Source: Stichopus chloronotus
Taxonomy: Eukaryota; Echinodermata; Holothuroidea; Aspidochirotida; Stichopodidae
Reading direction: 5' to 3'
Length of the DNA stretch: 64,000 nucleotides
Assembly: GCA_021234535.1 (NCBI GenBank)
Contig: CM037833.1
Span: 19,877,738-19,941,737, forward strand
Positions 48,483 to 64,000 of this stretch are shown piece after piece. Within the stretch, counting starts at the first letter, position 1; the number at the start of each line of letters is the position of its first letter. Below the pieces are notes generated by a model, which made no database searches, was not told where the DNA came from, and saw nothing but the letters and a program-made list of their open reading frames with translations. The position numbers and the translations under genes are program-made.

Positions 48483-51400
48483 GACGACAACTTAACGTCA
48501 CTTTTTAACCTTTCAATCAGTTTGTCAGTTTGTTGTTAGGGGTAAAATCCCTTCAGACGTATGGCAATCTATGAGAAAAAGTACAAAACGGAAAAAAATA
48601 GAGAGGTACAAAGAACGTGGTGGAATTGTCAATTCTTGATTATTACAGAATTATGTTTAGAGACTTTTCAATTGCAGGTTGGCGATTGCGCTTTCAAAAA
48701 GCAGACTGATCACGTAAAGGAAGGATGATATCTTGTCGGTTGAGCTACTTTCTCTTTTGGCTTTGACGTTAGCAATAAACATCTCTTTAAAGAGACAGAC
48801 TGTTACAAACTGTTCTAAGTACTGGAAAAAAAAATAATAATCGCTGTTTACTTTTGACACTGTTTTCTAAAATAAACGTCTTTCCTGACTTAATGGGGGG
48901 TTTTCTTCTTTTAGTCCTTCATTGGGTATGGTTTGTCTAGTGAGGTATTATAAGAATGAGATACAACGGGAACTTAAATTGATTTTAACACCTCAACGAA
49001 TAGATGAAGATACGTTGTGTTGCTTGCTGAGAGGTATTTCTTTCTTTATTATGCAGTTATCGTAATATATATCATCCTTCAACAGATTTTCTAGCTTTGA
49101 AACTTTGAGGAACAGGTTATCATAAACTCGAAACGACTGTTTAACTAACAAAACGATTACATGTAGCTACATTCTTAACAGGGAACACACGCAAACGAGT
49201 TGAATAGCAGGGTTTTTTTACAACTATAGGAAAAGCCAAATATATATAGCTTCTTTGTTGTGTTTTGTCATCCAATTTGAACGCTATATTCTTATACTGG
49301 TCAAAAAAAGATATGTTATACAATTATGTTCCTGAAGAATGGCAATACTGTGCCAGTAGAGAAAAACCTCAGGAGTCCAGCGCTAACCTTTGAGCTCTAT
49401 TCTGTAAATGTAGCAGACGACAAATACCACATTGTATTTACATCCTAATCATGTACAAGAAATGTCAAGAACGATACAAAAAGTAGTCTGTGATCAATGC
49501 GTGGTATATGCTTCTAATATAATAACCACTCTGATTTACCTCTGTGCATTTGAAATGTTAGATGAATAGCAAACTACTAACGCTCTTCTTCTTGTAACCT
49601 AGTTTCAAAACCATTCCGTTAAAACCCACACGTGTTGTACAATATTGGGAAAGTTCAGTGTCTTTGTGGTACTAAAGCTGCATTCATGTGAAAGAAAGGT
49701 AAATTTTTGGACAAGTCAGAGATAATAGCAACTGACTGAAGATTCTATGTTGACGCAGAATATATGGAAAGCAAGAGGAGCTGATGTGGGGGATAATGAA
49801 CTCGCCATTTTCTTTCCTAAAATTGTGGAACTTGATATTTTTAAAGTATGAGTAGATAAGTCGCCGGAATGCTTCCCCATTACCATCAATTTCCCCTACA
49901 TCCTCTGTTGTTTTTCGCAAATCATGAGATACATTTCGTACAAAGTGTAGACATTTTTCAACTGAAAGTGTAGAACTACTTATACAATGAGTAAAAGGGC
50001 AATTGGGAAAATATTTTAGAGAGAATAAAGCATTTCATTCTTTTTTATATTCCTTTTCTGTTTTGAAAGGCACAAGATGTTTCAATGTTTAACAGAGGGA
50101 GTTGAAAGAATTGATTACGTATGCAACAGCTATGGCGTGGGTTGCACTGTCCGCACTTTTTTTAAACACCTGACATATTGACCTCTTAATTACTTGCTTT
50201 CTAGTCCACACATCGGAAGTCGTATCATTTTTTTTTTTTTAAAGAAACCAAAACTCACTTTCGAAATATTTTCCTCAGGGCATGTAAACATTTGTATTGT
50301 CTTTTCAATGAATGTAAAGTAAAAATGAATGACAAAGTGCGTTTCATGTGAGTCGTTCATTTGATGTCACAAATAAGAGTACTTAAACCATAATTAAACA
50401 TGATACAGCTGTTAACCATGAATTCGCTGGCAAAATGGTAAATATTTGAGGAAACATGATGGAAATTGTTGATATTTTTGGACGTGTATAACAATTAATA
50501 CAGCAACTACACCAAAAGTCAATTTTCGTGTCACAAACTCGTTTACACCGTTCTTTTAGTACGGTATATCGTTCATCAGTAATCTTTCACTACCATTACT
50601 TAAAAAGGGTTAAGGACAACAAAAACCTTTAGCAGTTGTGCATAGTTCACTTGCTGTTTGTCACAACCATTAAAAAAATATATACCGCATAGAAACATTC
50701 ACTTCCACGTCAGGAAACTAGAAAGATGTGCTTACATATCGTAACCACACTGGACATGACCAATTCTCTGCCCCTCTGGTGCTGAGAAAGGTAAATTTAA
50801 TCGGATTACATGAAGTGTTGAGTTAATTATATTAAATTGGGGTGGGGGGCTGTTCCATACACGAATTGAAGATCTAGGTACGTCAAAAATGACTGACTTG
50901 AACCCGAATTCAGAAAACTGCATATTGCAAGGGATGTGAAGTAAATAGTTAAGTGTGTACATTATTCTGGAAATTAGGAAAACGAAGCAAGATTGGATAA
51001 ATAAAATGGACCATTATTTTTGTGGGACGATTGAAGGTAGTTTAGGAAGTATGAATAAGTTTAAACTTAATGTCAGTGAGTATAGCAATGTTTACACTCT
51101 ATTGATGTATGAAGAGCAAATCCCAGAGAACTATCGATATGAATAAACATACTTGTTTCATTCTCGAGCCTTGGAAAGTATACTATTTTAAATACTTTTT
51201 TCAGATATTTTTTGAAGTACTAACTTCAATTACAAAAAAAAAAAATGATGGATGAGAACTGTCAGTCGGAAATTTCAGGAATCTTTAGGGCGATTACTAA
51301 AGAAACGACAGAGAGAATACATGCAGTTACATATTTTAACACTTTGGTATTTTGTACGTTGTAGAATTAGTAGATATCGCACAAGTCTCTGTATAAGAAC

Positions 51401-52600
51401 ATTAGGTACATGATGGTTGTAAAGGTATGGTAAAAAGAACAATCATACACACTTTGTAAAGTATGGGTATTTAAACCAAACAAATGATTTTAACGTTGTC
51501 ATACTAAATTCCAACAGGGTGTTCAAATGTGTGTTATGCTTTCAAAAATCTTCGAACATGGCAGACACTGGCTTTGACATTTTCTTACAGTTTGATAACT
51601 GTGAATGATTTTCTTGAATTCATATGACCGATATATATAATAGTTTATTAGGTATACCATCAGGAAAGTACAGTCAACAGGTTAATTAATAAACACTCAA
51701 AAGTTCTTAACACCGTATTCAAAACTATGCTACCCGACGTAGGTGACTTCAGTGAAGTTCACCCTTTAGATTTGACCAAACTCGCTGTAAACATGCGTAT
51801 GACGCAGTTATGTGTAATTGCCTTTAATGCAACAAATTAAGTCACGGTATGTTACAAAGTAATTAGTAATCGGTCAACAAGTAATGCCCGATGAAGATTT
51901 CTCTCATAGATGTATCACGTGATGCAATAGACGTACATATCACGTATGCATGTACTAGCTGTAGCAGAAGAACTAGTGCGGCTCGCTGCACCAGTGTTTC
52001 GCACAGCTATGTAGTAAATTTATACGGTTCGTGCGTGCAGCTCAGTAGTAGCAGACACCATTCTGTTGGTCTCTCGCATTTCCAGCACATTGGCAGGAAA
52101 ACGTTATACGTGCTTTCTTACCGTTGCTTACTTCTCTTTGTTAAAACTTTATTGATAGAATATTCCAAAATTTAGTTTTACAGCATGATGAAATGAGTTG
52201 AGAATCAAAATGCAAAATATATATGAACAAATACAGACAATCTGCAAGAACAGTAGACCGGCAAACCTACGTTGAACGACATGTCTCTTCTTAAATTTCA
52301 CGCTTGACTTCACATGCAAAGTTCTCCGATGAATGAACCTACTTAATATTGTAATTAGGCTACTTAATATTTTACTGTAGAAAGATTCCTGCATTTCGTA
52401 ATTAGTGACACACTTTTTCGCAGCATTTCGCCGATTTGCGCAAGATTCGAAACCACATGAGACCTTTGACGTTGTGACGTCATCATATATTAAAAATTTT
52501 GTGTTGTCTACTTTTCACATATGGTAGTTTTTTAACTCTAGGATATTCACACATAGAGAATGTACTAAAAATGTGTTTTGGTTTTCGTGACCTGTGATCC
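48483..52600. other. Intergenic, upstream of the pseudokinase receptor
   Basis: Short frames only. A stretch around 51890-52110 is richer in CG dinucleotides than its surroundings and could be a promoter or first exon of an unseen gene. No TATA box is evident before exon 1. Confidence 0.45.
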
Positions 52601-52619
52601 TTTACCTTTGACCTATGAC

Positions 52620-53222
52620 GTTGTCAGTCAGGAGGACACGATATCGACTATATCTTTGGCCACCTACCTATCACGTCAGACGTTTATCTGGCTTACCGTC
52701 TAGGAGGAGATAGCAACAGACTTTCTTTTGTACTCACATACAGCACATATTCGCACTCGTTGGCTTGCCGAGCCTCGAAGGGATTCCCGCCAAGGAACTC
52801 ACTGGAATTTACTCTTTTTCTCAGGACTAGCGGATGGAGCACGTTCTTGCAGGCAAAAAAGAAGGCGGACTCCGGGTTATCATATAACAGACCTCGCAGG
52901 GAAGGGATTTTCGGGCAGCTACGCTAGTTACGAGCTGCGCGTATGGGAGGACGGATGTTCGACACTTTTGCTCTGGCCAACGAAAGCGACCCGCCAAGGC
53001 AGGGTCCGTAGGTACACAAACACACAAGCGTCCACATACACAGTTGGATACCCCTTTTCACCTACTTACCCAAATTTGTATTCTCCATTCATGACATATG
53101 CATACAATGAGGTCACCCCCAACCCCATAAGGACGATTGACCCACCTAGTTTCCATTGAATAAAACAAAGGGTGTGAGGTACGCTACAATTCAACTGTCG
53201 TTTTTGGTGACCCGATCGATCA
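52620..53222 (+). mobile_element. Possible solo or 5' LTR of a retrotransposon
   Basis: A GC-richer block of about 550 bases contains an aataaa at 53159-53164, about 40 bases before tggtgaccc at 53205-53213. A TGG-starting site just after an LTR is the usual tRNA primer-binding pattern, and TGGTGACCC-type sites occur in metazoan LTR elements. No gag or pol frame follows, and neither LTR end nor a second LTR could be fixed. The frame at 52728-53159 has no recognisable domain. Confidence 0.25.
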
Positions 53223-53360
53223 ACGGAGTGCAATATCTCCTCCGTGTATACTACGCATAGGGATGAGACAATAAGAGTACATAACATTAAAATGGGAAGT
53301 TAATGCAATAACAAACTCTGAAACTAGAAAGACGTAAACACTAGTTTCGCGAGATCCTAC

Positions 53361-53492
53361 CAAAGACTTAAACGTTTCTCCGGGTTCAACTATAACCGCG
53401 TCTATGATGATTGAGTATTCACCATCAAGGCTGAAGCTGTTTGAAATAATCCACCGAACTGTGTCCGTTAACAATTCATAATCGTCGTAGGT
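53361..53492 (-). CDS. Orphan exon candidate, unrecognised
   Basis: A 132-base minus-strand segment, phase 0 to phase 0, is bounded by agatag and GTAGGA. It encodes 44 residues with a protein-like pattern (…ELLTDTVRWIIS… and GEYSIIIDAVIVEPGE), suggesting beta-strands. I do not recognise the family. No partner exons were found. Confidence 0.2.
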
Positions 53493-56400
53493 CTATCTTC
53501 TGTTTATTATTCTTCGGGATTTTATCTATTACCTTAAGAAATGGTAATCTCACGTTTCTTGATACCCTTGATATAATTACTTGAAAACGACAGAATCAGC
53601 ATTACTTTATGTATGTTTATCATTGTTTAGGGAAAAGATGAAAAAGAAAGCCCGGGGTTTTCAATATGATTAAAACAGATCAAAGGTGGCCCAATGTCCA
53701 TATTGGTGGCATTATTCGTGATTTTGTCGGCCCCTTCTTCTGTCACAGCTCTCAAGGACCCTCGAATTTATTTAGTCTTCCCGTTTGGCAACCAAAAAAC
53801 TCTCAAATCAACGGGTCACCAGGAGGTCAATGAACAGCTTCGAAGTAACCTTTTCGAACTGTGCCAGCACATTGCACAAGGATACCGTTCTTATCCATTT
53901 TACGGACAGTAAAGAAATTACAAATTGTGGAGTTTGGAGTAAGCTCAAAGAAGACATGAATATCTTTACTACCTCTGAAAAATAACTTAGCAACTCTATT
54001 ACATTTCTTCAAATATTCACGAACTTTTAATTTATAAATGACGCGGAGGCAGCACTTTCGCAACTCTCGAATTAAACTTGCCAGAGCAGCCATAAAATTT
54101 AATTTTGAAAGTCGTAACAATTTTTCCTAAAAAGTACATTTGCTAAGTTATTTCACAGAGGATGAAAAATATCAGTTTCCATGATAAGGAATCAGCAGAA
54201 ATTGCAAAACAGAGTTTGTGTTTCCTTTAAATTATCACCATTACCTTGCTTAATTCTAATTTCGTTTTCTGTCATATTTCTTCCCCATTGTACGTAAGCA
54301 ATATTCACAATTGCCCTTGACGGGTAGAATATCAACCACCGTTCTTCCACGTTTAATAATCATAATCGTAATAGTAGCAACAGACTGAGTTTCCAATGAC
54401 TGCACACCCTGTCAATTTGCGTACATTCCACTGTCTAAGTGATCTCCAATTTGCTGTTTTAATGGAGGGGGATCATATTTCATGAACATGTAAGAGCTGA
54501 GAATAATTTTACAAAGCGGCCTCAAATACAGACATGACTTTCGTAGTTGGTCAGTGTGATAGATAACGTGTCGTATATATGGTTTATTCAACAGTTTTCT
54601 GATAATTCCACCATCGAAGAAGAACCCGTTGCGTCACAAAGATTTGGTACGGCATGTAACATACATGCACAGCAGATTGTTCAATGCATGTTAATTTAAT
54701 GCAAGTCACCGGGCACTTTCCTGTTGGTGCTACACAGGCATTGCTAACGCTATTATGCTAGTTTTACACATATACGATGTGACCAGTGCATGTCAAAATT
54801 ATATGACGCTCTTGTACAAAGTCCACGGAAACATGAAAACAAAAGTGAGCCACATTCAGTATTTATCGCGTGACTCGTCGGTAAAGTGAGTTAATACATC
54901 ACAGAGACGAGGTTGACGCTATACGCTCGAGGAAACATATGAGAAGGGTGTACGTGCCATTCCATCAACAAAGGGCTTAGACACTGTATTTGCATTCTAC
55001 GGGAAGGTAGCCATACTGTTGTTTTCTAACTTTACATGAGATACCGTATACAATCGGTAAGCACCGTACGGTCTGAGGAAACCAGAATGGAATATTGCAC
55101 TTATTTGCTTATTATCGTTTGCTTCTATTAAAAACATAGGAAAATAGTGTTTAGTTGTTCGTGTTTTTAGAGAACAAAAGTGCCATGAAAGTGCAATGCT
55201 AGAATAACGATGTTTCACATGTAATCATTTGTCTATAGTTTTCTAAGATTTTTTTTTTTAGAATTCTGCGTGACGTATGCGCCTAGAACCCGTTGTAAGA
55301 ACAAGGTATAAACAATCGCGCTATATACACAGTTGTAACCCATCGTGTAAACTGGTTTTAAGACATCCATATTGCAGATACTTGGGTAAAACAAAAGTTA
55401 CAATAATTGATAATCAATGTGTTTTGGTCAACCCATGCAAATGCAGCCTTTGTTACTTGTGTTAACAGCTGAGTCAGTACGATTTATCACATTCACAAAA
55501 TTTGTAGGCCGATTTTATTAGCTTTTCGAGACTTTCAGTGAGCCTATACTGACAGTCAATTAGCAACTGTTGTAAAAGCTTTCGTATCTCACATTTTACG
55601 CATGGTGTTTCGTAAGCCATTTGTCTATTGCACGATTTGATTACAACCATAGAAAATTGTGGTTTAGTTTACGTACACTAGTGTAAGGTAGTCTGAACCT
55701 AGTTAAACCTTTTGCAAAGTTTCAAGCATGTTCGTCTGATGCTCAGAGTTTCCACGTGGCCAGATTGAAAATCAGTCACCGATTAACAAGATGCTCAAAA
55801 GAAAACTCTCTGCAGAGATATCTTTGTTATACTTGCTTTCATCAGTCAGGTCAGAAAAAGATCAATGAATTTTTGATGGAAATGATATATATATACAAAA
55901 TCGCTCCAATAACAAGAGTTTGACAACGACCTCCTTAGGACTTTACAAGTGGTAACATCAAGAACAACATAAAACCAATTTGCACAAATGTCAGGTGCAT
56001 ATTACACTACATTTTATCGATTTATTCTTTTAATTAACCTTTAATTAGGCGTTAATTACATTTCACTTAACCAAATTAATAATTAACGACAAGTCACACA
56101 CATTGCACTGTATACTGCCGGCAGCCTGCGTCACAGTGAATTGTAGATGACATTTACCCTAACGTTCCACAACAGTTCGGAACAGCACTTGCGAGGATCT
56201 TTAACGTTAAGTGGCTCGCTTAGTTTCCTAGCCTTGTCCTACTTTGGCTAACTTTAAGGTTTATGAAATTACCACCAAATATGCAAAATGTGCATTAAAA
56301 ATGTCTTTGCTCAAATTGTTGCGCTGTTAACGTAAAGCTTATGTTGTCATCTCTAAATATCGACGACAATTATTAAAGTTGCTGAGTCAAGTAAAAGGAA

Positions 56401-57049
56401 ATTGTGATGACGTTTTGATGAGACAGAGAAGTTACCTCTTTTTGCATTATTCAACAAATAGTTGAGCGTCACTTGCCAGTCACGGTTCCGCGAAAGGTCA
56501 TCTTTAAAGACCCTCCAGTAGGCGGGAATGCTAGAGAACATGTCACATGACCTAATCAACTGCTTGTTCCAGACAAAATCCAGTGGAAATAAAAGTCATC
56601 CTAATGTACATTTGCAGTTTATCTAGCAATGTCTCACACTGTTATTTTTCTGTCAGATATATAGTCGGGCAAGGTTGACTGGGCATGAGCTTTCACTAAC
56701 GTGCAAGGTTTTGAGCAAATTTTGTACATTTTACTGTAATCATCTGATATATTACGTGTACAACTTGCAAGACCGTAAGTTATTGAAAGGCTCCAAGGTC
56801 GCATCTGCATTGTCTGCTTAAGAGCATGACATTAGCTGGCTTATCTCAAGGAGAGCTTAATTCAGATCATATGGATTATCCTATACATTAAGTCAGGTGT
56901 CACTAATAGAACCCTGGTACTGTACATTCTTTTACTTCAACAGCGCAAATGGGTAAAAATGATAAGTGACTCACAGCAGATGGTAAACTGATTCCCTCGA
57001 AGGCTTAAAGTAAAGTTAGAGAAACAAAAGTTAAGTGCAACATATAACA

Positions 57050-57095
57050 AGAGGGCAATGCATGGAGTTGCATGTCTCATCCCTATCGTTTTCCT
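57050..57095 (-). repeat. Terminal fragment of dispersed repeat R1
   Basis: Read on the minus strand, it matches the last ~40 bases of R1 (…gcaactcc-tg-attgccctcttgtt). Similarity does not extend clearly further, so it is a related or truncated copy. Confidence 0.45.
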
Positions 57096-58447
57096 TACTC
57101 ATTCGCTCTTCCACACGGATTGGGTTATAGTGAAGCTTGATACACGCTACATACACTTTTCGAGTAAGAAATACAGTAGAAATACACTTTTCACCAATTT
57201 GACTTTTTAAGTCCGGCTTTAACCACTCACTTTAAAGTATGCGGGGAGACACAGTTTTTTCGCCATTCTTACCTATTTGACCTTCAATGATACTGAGGTT
57301 TAACAGCAGATACAGACACAAACTTTGACGAATAACATTTGATCCTTAATTCTGATCTTGACCTTTGACCTCAAAATGAGTATAAACATGATTTTTTACC
57401 TAAAATTTGTATACCGGTCACATGCGTGAAGATCCCATGAAACTGGCCATTTTGAATTAAGAAATACAACAAAATAACATTTTCTCCAGTTTGATCTTTG
57501 GCGGTAAATTTTGATGGGAGACATACCTTCAACCCAGGGCCTACCTAAATACCAAATTTGATCTTCATCGACATTGTGGTGTTAGAAAAAGTTTGGAAAA
57601 TTTGCCAATTTGTACACTTTTGAGATTTGAATTTTCGTTCACACATACAACTCAGATTTCAACGTCCGTGAGGGACTGGTCCGGACCACTTAATGTATCG
57701 TACCACGTTAGACCCACCAACTACAATAAAATCTAACCAAAACGTAACTACAGTATCCAGTCACGTATATTACACCGACAGGGATGAGATAGAGAGATAT
57801 GAATAATTGTCATAAAAGGACGCTTCCTTTTGCTTTTCTGGTCATTTGCGGTAAAGATTACCAGGAAGTAAAAGCGCAATCATCAGCTGGGTGTATTTTC
57901 ATCGCTTTCAATTTATCTTGATTACATGACTATATGGGAGATAAAATGCTTGTAATACTGACAAATCAAGTAGGAGAGAATTAAGCTGGTATATATTGAT
58001 CACGGTGGATATGAAGGAAAAAAGTAATTAGACACAAATTGCTGGTTATGTGTTTCAGCTACCTCCTCCGACGTCATTTTACAACAAGTATGTCTGCCGT
58101 TAAGTTTGCGCATATGAACCAAATGGAACATCGAAGACAAAACAAAGGTGGCAAAGGTAAGTGACCATACTATCATATTTTCCACCCTCATCAAATTTGT
58201 GATGGTTTGTGATTGGTGCCAGAGGTATTTTATTCTTAGTCTGTACTTTTATGTGTGGGAACAATCGTGTTTAACAGATGTGCTCAATAGTAGACAAATT
58301 ATGTTACTTGTAACCTCACTGGCAATATTTTCTGTTGCAATTCGATGCCATAGTGTCATAGACTGCACAGTAAGTTTCATATTAGAACCTCATAAATGAT
58401 GGTAGTACTCATTTTAACAACGAAGATCTAACTCTTTGAAAAACAGG

Positions 58448-59267
58448 TTTCAGGCCAAGATTTAGCGAAATCGTCGGCTTATCTCAACCTCACGACGTTC
58501 TGACACGTGGAAACGAAGTGTTCATTTTGATGGATAATTATCTCTGTGCCTACAATATGGAAGGTGAAAAGGTTAAACAGTTTCACGCAACGAACTTTAA
58601 GCCATTTGGAGCAGTTTTCATCGTCGATCAATTATTTTTAACGGACAAGATTAAGAAATGCGTCATGATATTTGATGAATCATTAAATAAACTTGCAGAA
58701 TTTGGCTCCTCGTATTTGTCAAACCCCGCAGGCATTACAGTTTCTGCTCACGGGGAAATCTACGTCTTAGATAAAAAGGAAACAGGGGCATCTATCGTAG
58801 TCAACTTTCAAAATGACGGGAGACATATTCGACAGTTTTCAAATCTCGGACTTGTTGACCCTTGGTACATCAAAAGGAATCAGTCGGACCAGATTGTAAT
58901 CTCCGACTCCTCGAAAAGTGAGATATCCGTCCACTCCAATAATTTGAGTAGACAATTATACAGCTTTAAGACAATTATGTCGTCAAGGCCAAACCTTCAT
59001 TGCCGAGGCATGGACGTAGATGACAGGGGAAATGTCTTCGTTTCGCTCCGAGAGTCTGGAAGTGGACCGAGGTACGAGAGTATCGCAAAATACGATCCCA
59101 GGGGAAGGCAACCTCTCATAATGGAGGAGAGTCCTGTGTCTGGGAAGGGCGGTGAACCGAAGTGCCTAGATTTTGTTCGTGGATTACATTGCTGCAGTCA
59201 CAAAGGGGATAGGTTTCTGTTCGTTGTGGATGCCGGAAACAAACGTGTAAAGGTTAAACCAGCCTAA
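58448..59267 (+). CDS. NHL-repeat beta-propeller protein, last exon (N-terminal part missing)
   Basis: An open frame runs from an acceptor (gaaaaacag at 58447, or tttcag at 58454) to a TAA at 59265-59267. It encodes about 272 residues with about six NHL-like blades: FSEIVGLSQPHDVL, FKPFGAVFI…LTDKIKKCVMIFD, LSNPAGITVSAHGEIYVLD, LVDPWYIK…VISDSSKSEI, RGMDVDDRGNVFVSL, and a last one ending FVVDAGNKRVKV. Such propellers bind protein or RNA and in animals often end TRIM-type ubiquitin ligases; that is only a possibility, as no RING or B-box exon is visible. An upstream stop (TGA before the acceptor) shows the exon is spliced, so the in-frame GTG or ATG inside it is not taken as the start. Confidence 0.8.
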
Positions 59268-59424
59268 TGTGGTAGATTTCTTATTCAGTTGTCGCTGTTA
59301 ATTTTACATTATAATACTTTCTGGGGAACAATTAAAAATACACATTTTTCTTTCACTAGGATTATAATGTAACAATTAAGAAAATGACGTAGACGAACCA
59401 CCCGATAAACAAATATGTTTCTGA

Positions 59425-59430
59425 AATAAA
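59425..59430 (+). promoter_or_regulatory. Likely polyadenylation signal of the NHL gene
   Basis: An AATAAA lies 158 bases after the NHL stop codon, a normal distance for a short 3' UTR. Confidence 0.5.
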
Positions 59431-59794
59431 ATTGGTCCACGTCCATGAATTAATCACAAACTCTGACATTCCATTCTGATGATCCTTAATATTGTTTACA
59501 TTGGCAATTTGTTTTCTGTACCTTCAAGAAATATTACAATTAAATTTAAATTCTACCATGTAAATTCAATCTACAAAGTTCGTGTGCTTTGTATATATCA
59601 GCTTCAATGCATATGCAATCTGAATTGGTGACTGGTGCAGTTTCTATGAAACTGGTGTTTAAAAATGCTTACTTATTATCACTTTATTCCCTCTGGAATT
59701 ATAGCTTTTTAAAGATACACAATAATATGTAACATAAGTCGATAGTTTTACTATTTCTTGTCAACTACTACTGTTTCTCAAGGACCAAGTGCAA

Positions 59795-59965
59795 AGGTTT
59801 TTGTCAAATATATCCTTGGTTATGTTTATCTGTAAGTTTGTTAAAGATCGTGTGACACAATAATGACAATTGAACAAAATTCTAACGGATTTTTAGTTAG
59901 GGTTTCAGTTCGAAACTGAATGACGTTTGCTCTTTTCTGAAAGCATGCCACACAAAGTTTAAGGC
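59795..59965 (+). repeat. Dispersed repeat R2, copy 3
   Basis: Shares gaacaaaattctaacggatttttag and ctcttttctgaaagcatg-type blocks with the copies near 3.9 and 32.2 kb, in the same orientation. Confidence 0.55.
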
Positions 59966-63470
<3,505 letters not shown>

Positions 63471-64000
63471 ACCAAATGCAGAATTAAATTGCTACGCTGT
63501 CATTTAGATGACTTGGCATGATCTACTTAACAGCATGGATGACCCTGCAAGTAGCATGCACACTGTGTGTTTACATGAATCAACACAGTGGATCACCTGT
63601 TACCACTTAATGGTCTGCCTGGTTTTTACTTTTTGGTGTTTATATACCACAACTAGCATGGTAAGTACTTCAGTTTACTTTTGCATTCCAATGTTTTGCT
63701 GTTTTTTTTTCTTTTACAGCTGCTTTAGTATGAATGGTTTACAAGCAAAGTCAATCCAATATCAATTTAATATATGATTCCAAGAAGTAGACGACCAATG
63801 ACGACCAATCGCTAACATCGTGCTATCTCTTCGTGTAAATGAATTGTATGGTATAACTGGGACTTCATCTCTCTTTGATACACTGTGCTCCTCATGAGGA
63901 TTGAAAAGTCTGCAGGACTCAAAAATGGCTACCAACATTCTGAAGTCGAAATCTACTAAAATCCTGTTTTGTTTCGTAACTGCTCTATTCACTTTGGAAT
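63471..64000. other. Intergenic to window end
   Basis: Two short frames (63508-63777 plus and 63762-63992 minus) show no domain. No gene is called. Confidence 0.5.

Larger units (their letters stand above)
53223..58447. other. Intergenic or 5' part of the NHL gene
   Basis: A short plus frame at 53694-53912 begins with a signal-peptide-like leader (SILVALFVILSAPSSVTA) but is open in three frames at once, so no call is made. Upstream exons of the NHL gene (RING or B-box, if present) were not found here. The segment 57050-57095 on the minus strand matches the end of repeat R1. Confidence 0.4.

Noticed and set aside
52728..53159. 143-codon plus frame
   Set aside because: Composition is low-information (Arg/Thr/Ser/Pro) and lies in the LTR-like block; no domain is recognised.
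53694..53985. Signal-peptide-like plus frame and overlapping frames
   Set aside because: Three frames are open across the same bases and none shows a family motif; a secreted protein cannot be told from chance.

Overview
The window is nuclear DNA of an animal. Genes are sparse, introns run to kilobases with GT/AG borders, the background is AT-rich, and simple repeats are frequent. The readable genes (a divergent intronless rhodopsin-like GPCR, an intronless LRR receptor, an Ig-domain receptor-kinase homologue and an NHL-repeat protein) best fit a marine deuterostome invertebrate. An echinoderm, perhaps a sea cucumber, is my guess by family content; the sequence alone does not prove it.

Layout. 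1-6.3 kb is intergenic and carries two dispersed repeats. 6.3-7.4 kb (+) is a one-exon class A GPCR with a TATA box just upstream. 7.4-18.6 kb is intergenic, with low-complexity tracts and two strong hairpins. 18.6-20.2 kb (-) is a one-exon LRR transmembrane receptor. 20.2-28.9 kb is repeat-rich: a diverged duplication, a long TCTA/TCTG microsatellite, and an array of seven ~158-bp units beside a second copy of the first dispersed repeat. 28.9-30.6 kb (+) holds weak, probably decayed kinase-like segments.

30.8-48.5 kb (-) is the main gene. I assembled it by hand from 12 exons whose splice phases all agree, giving an open frame of 785 codons plus stop. It encodes a signal peptide, four Ig-like domains (two from a recent exon duplication), one membrane span and a receptor-tyrosine-kinase-like domain. 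The kinase domain lacks the beta-3 lysine, the HRD aspartate, the catalytic-loop asparagine and the DFG glycine, while keeping fold residues such as the APE glutamate, DVW and CW...RP. It is therefore predicted to be a pseudokinase receptor.

48.5-58.4 kb has little readable coding; there is a possible solo LTR near 52.6-53.2 kb and one orphan exon candidate. 58.45-59.27 kb (+) is the last exon of an NHL beta-propeller protein. The rest is repeats, including a 117-bp AT run. The three receptor-like genes are all cell-surface molecules, but nothing in the sequence shows that they work together.
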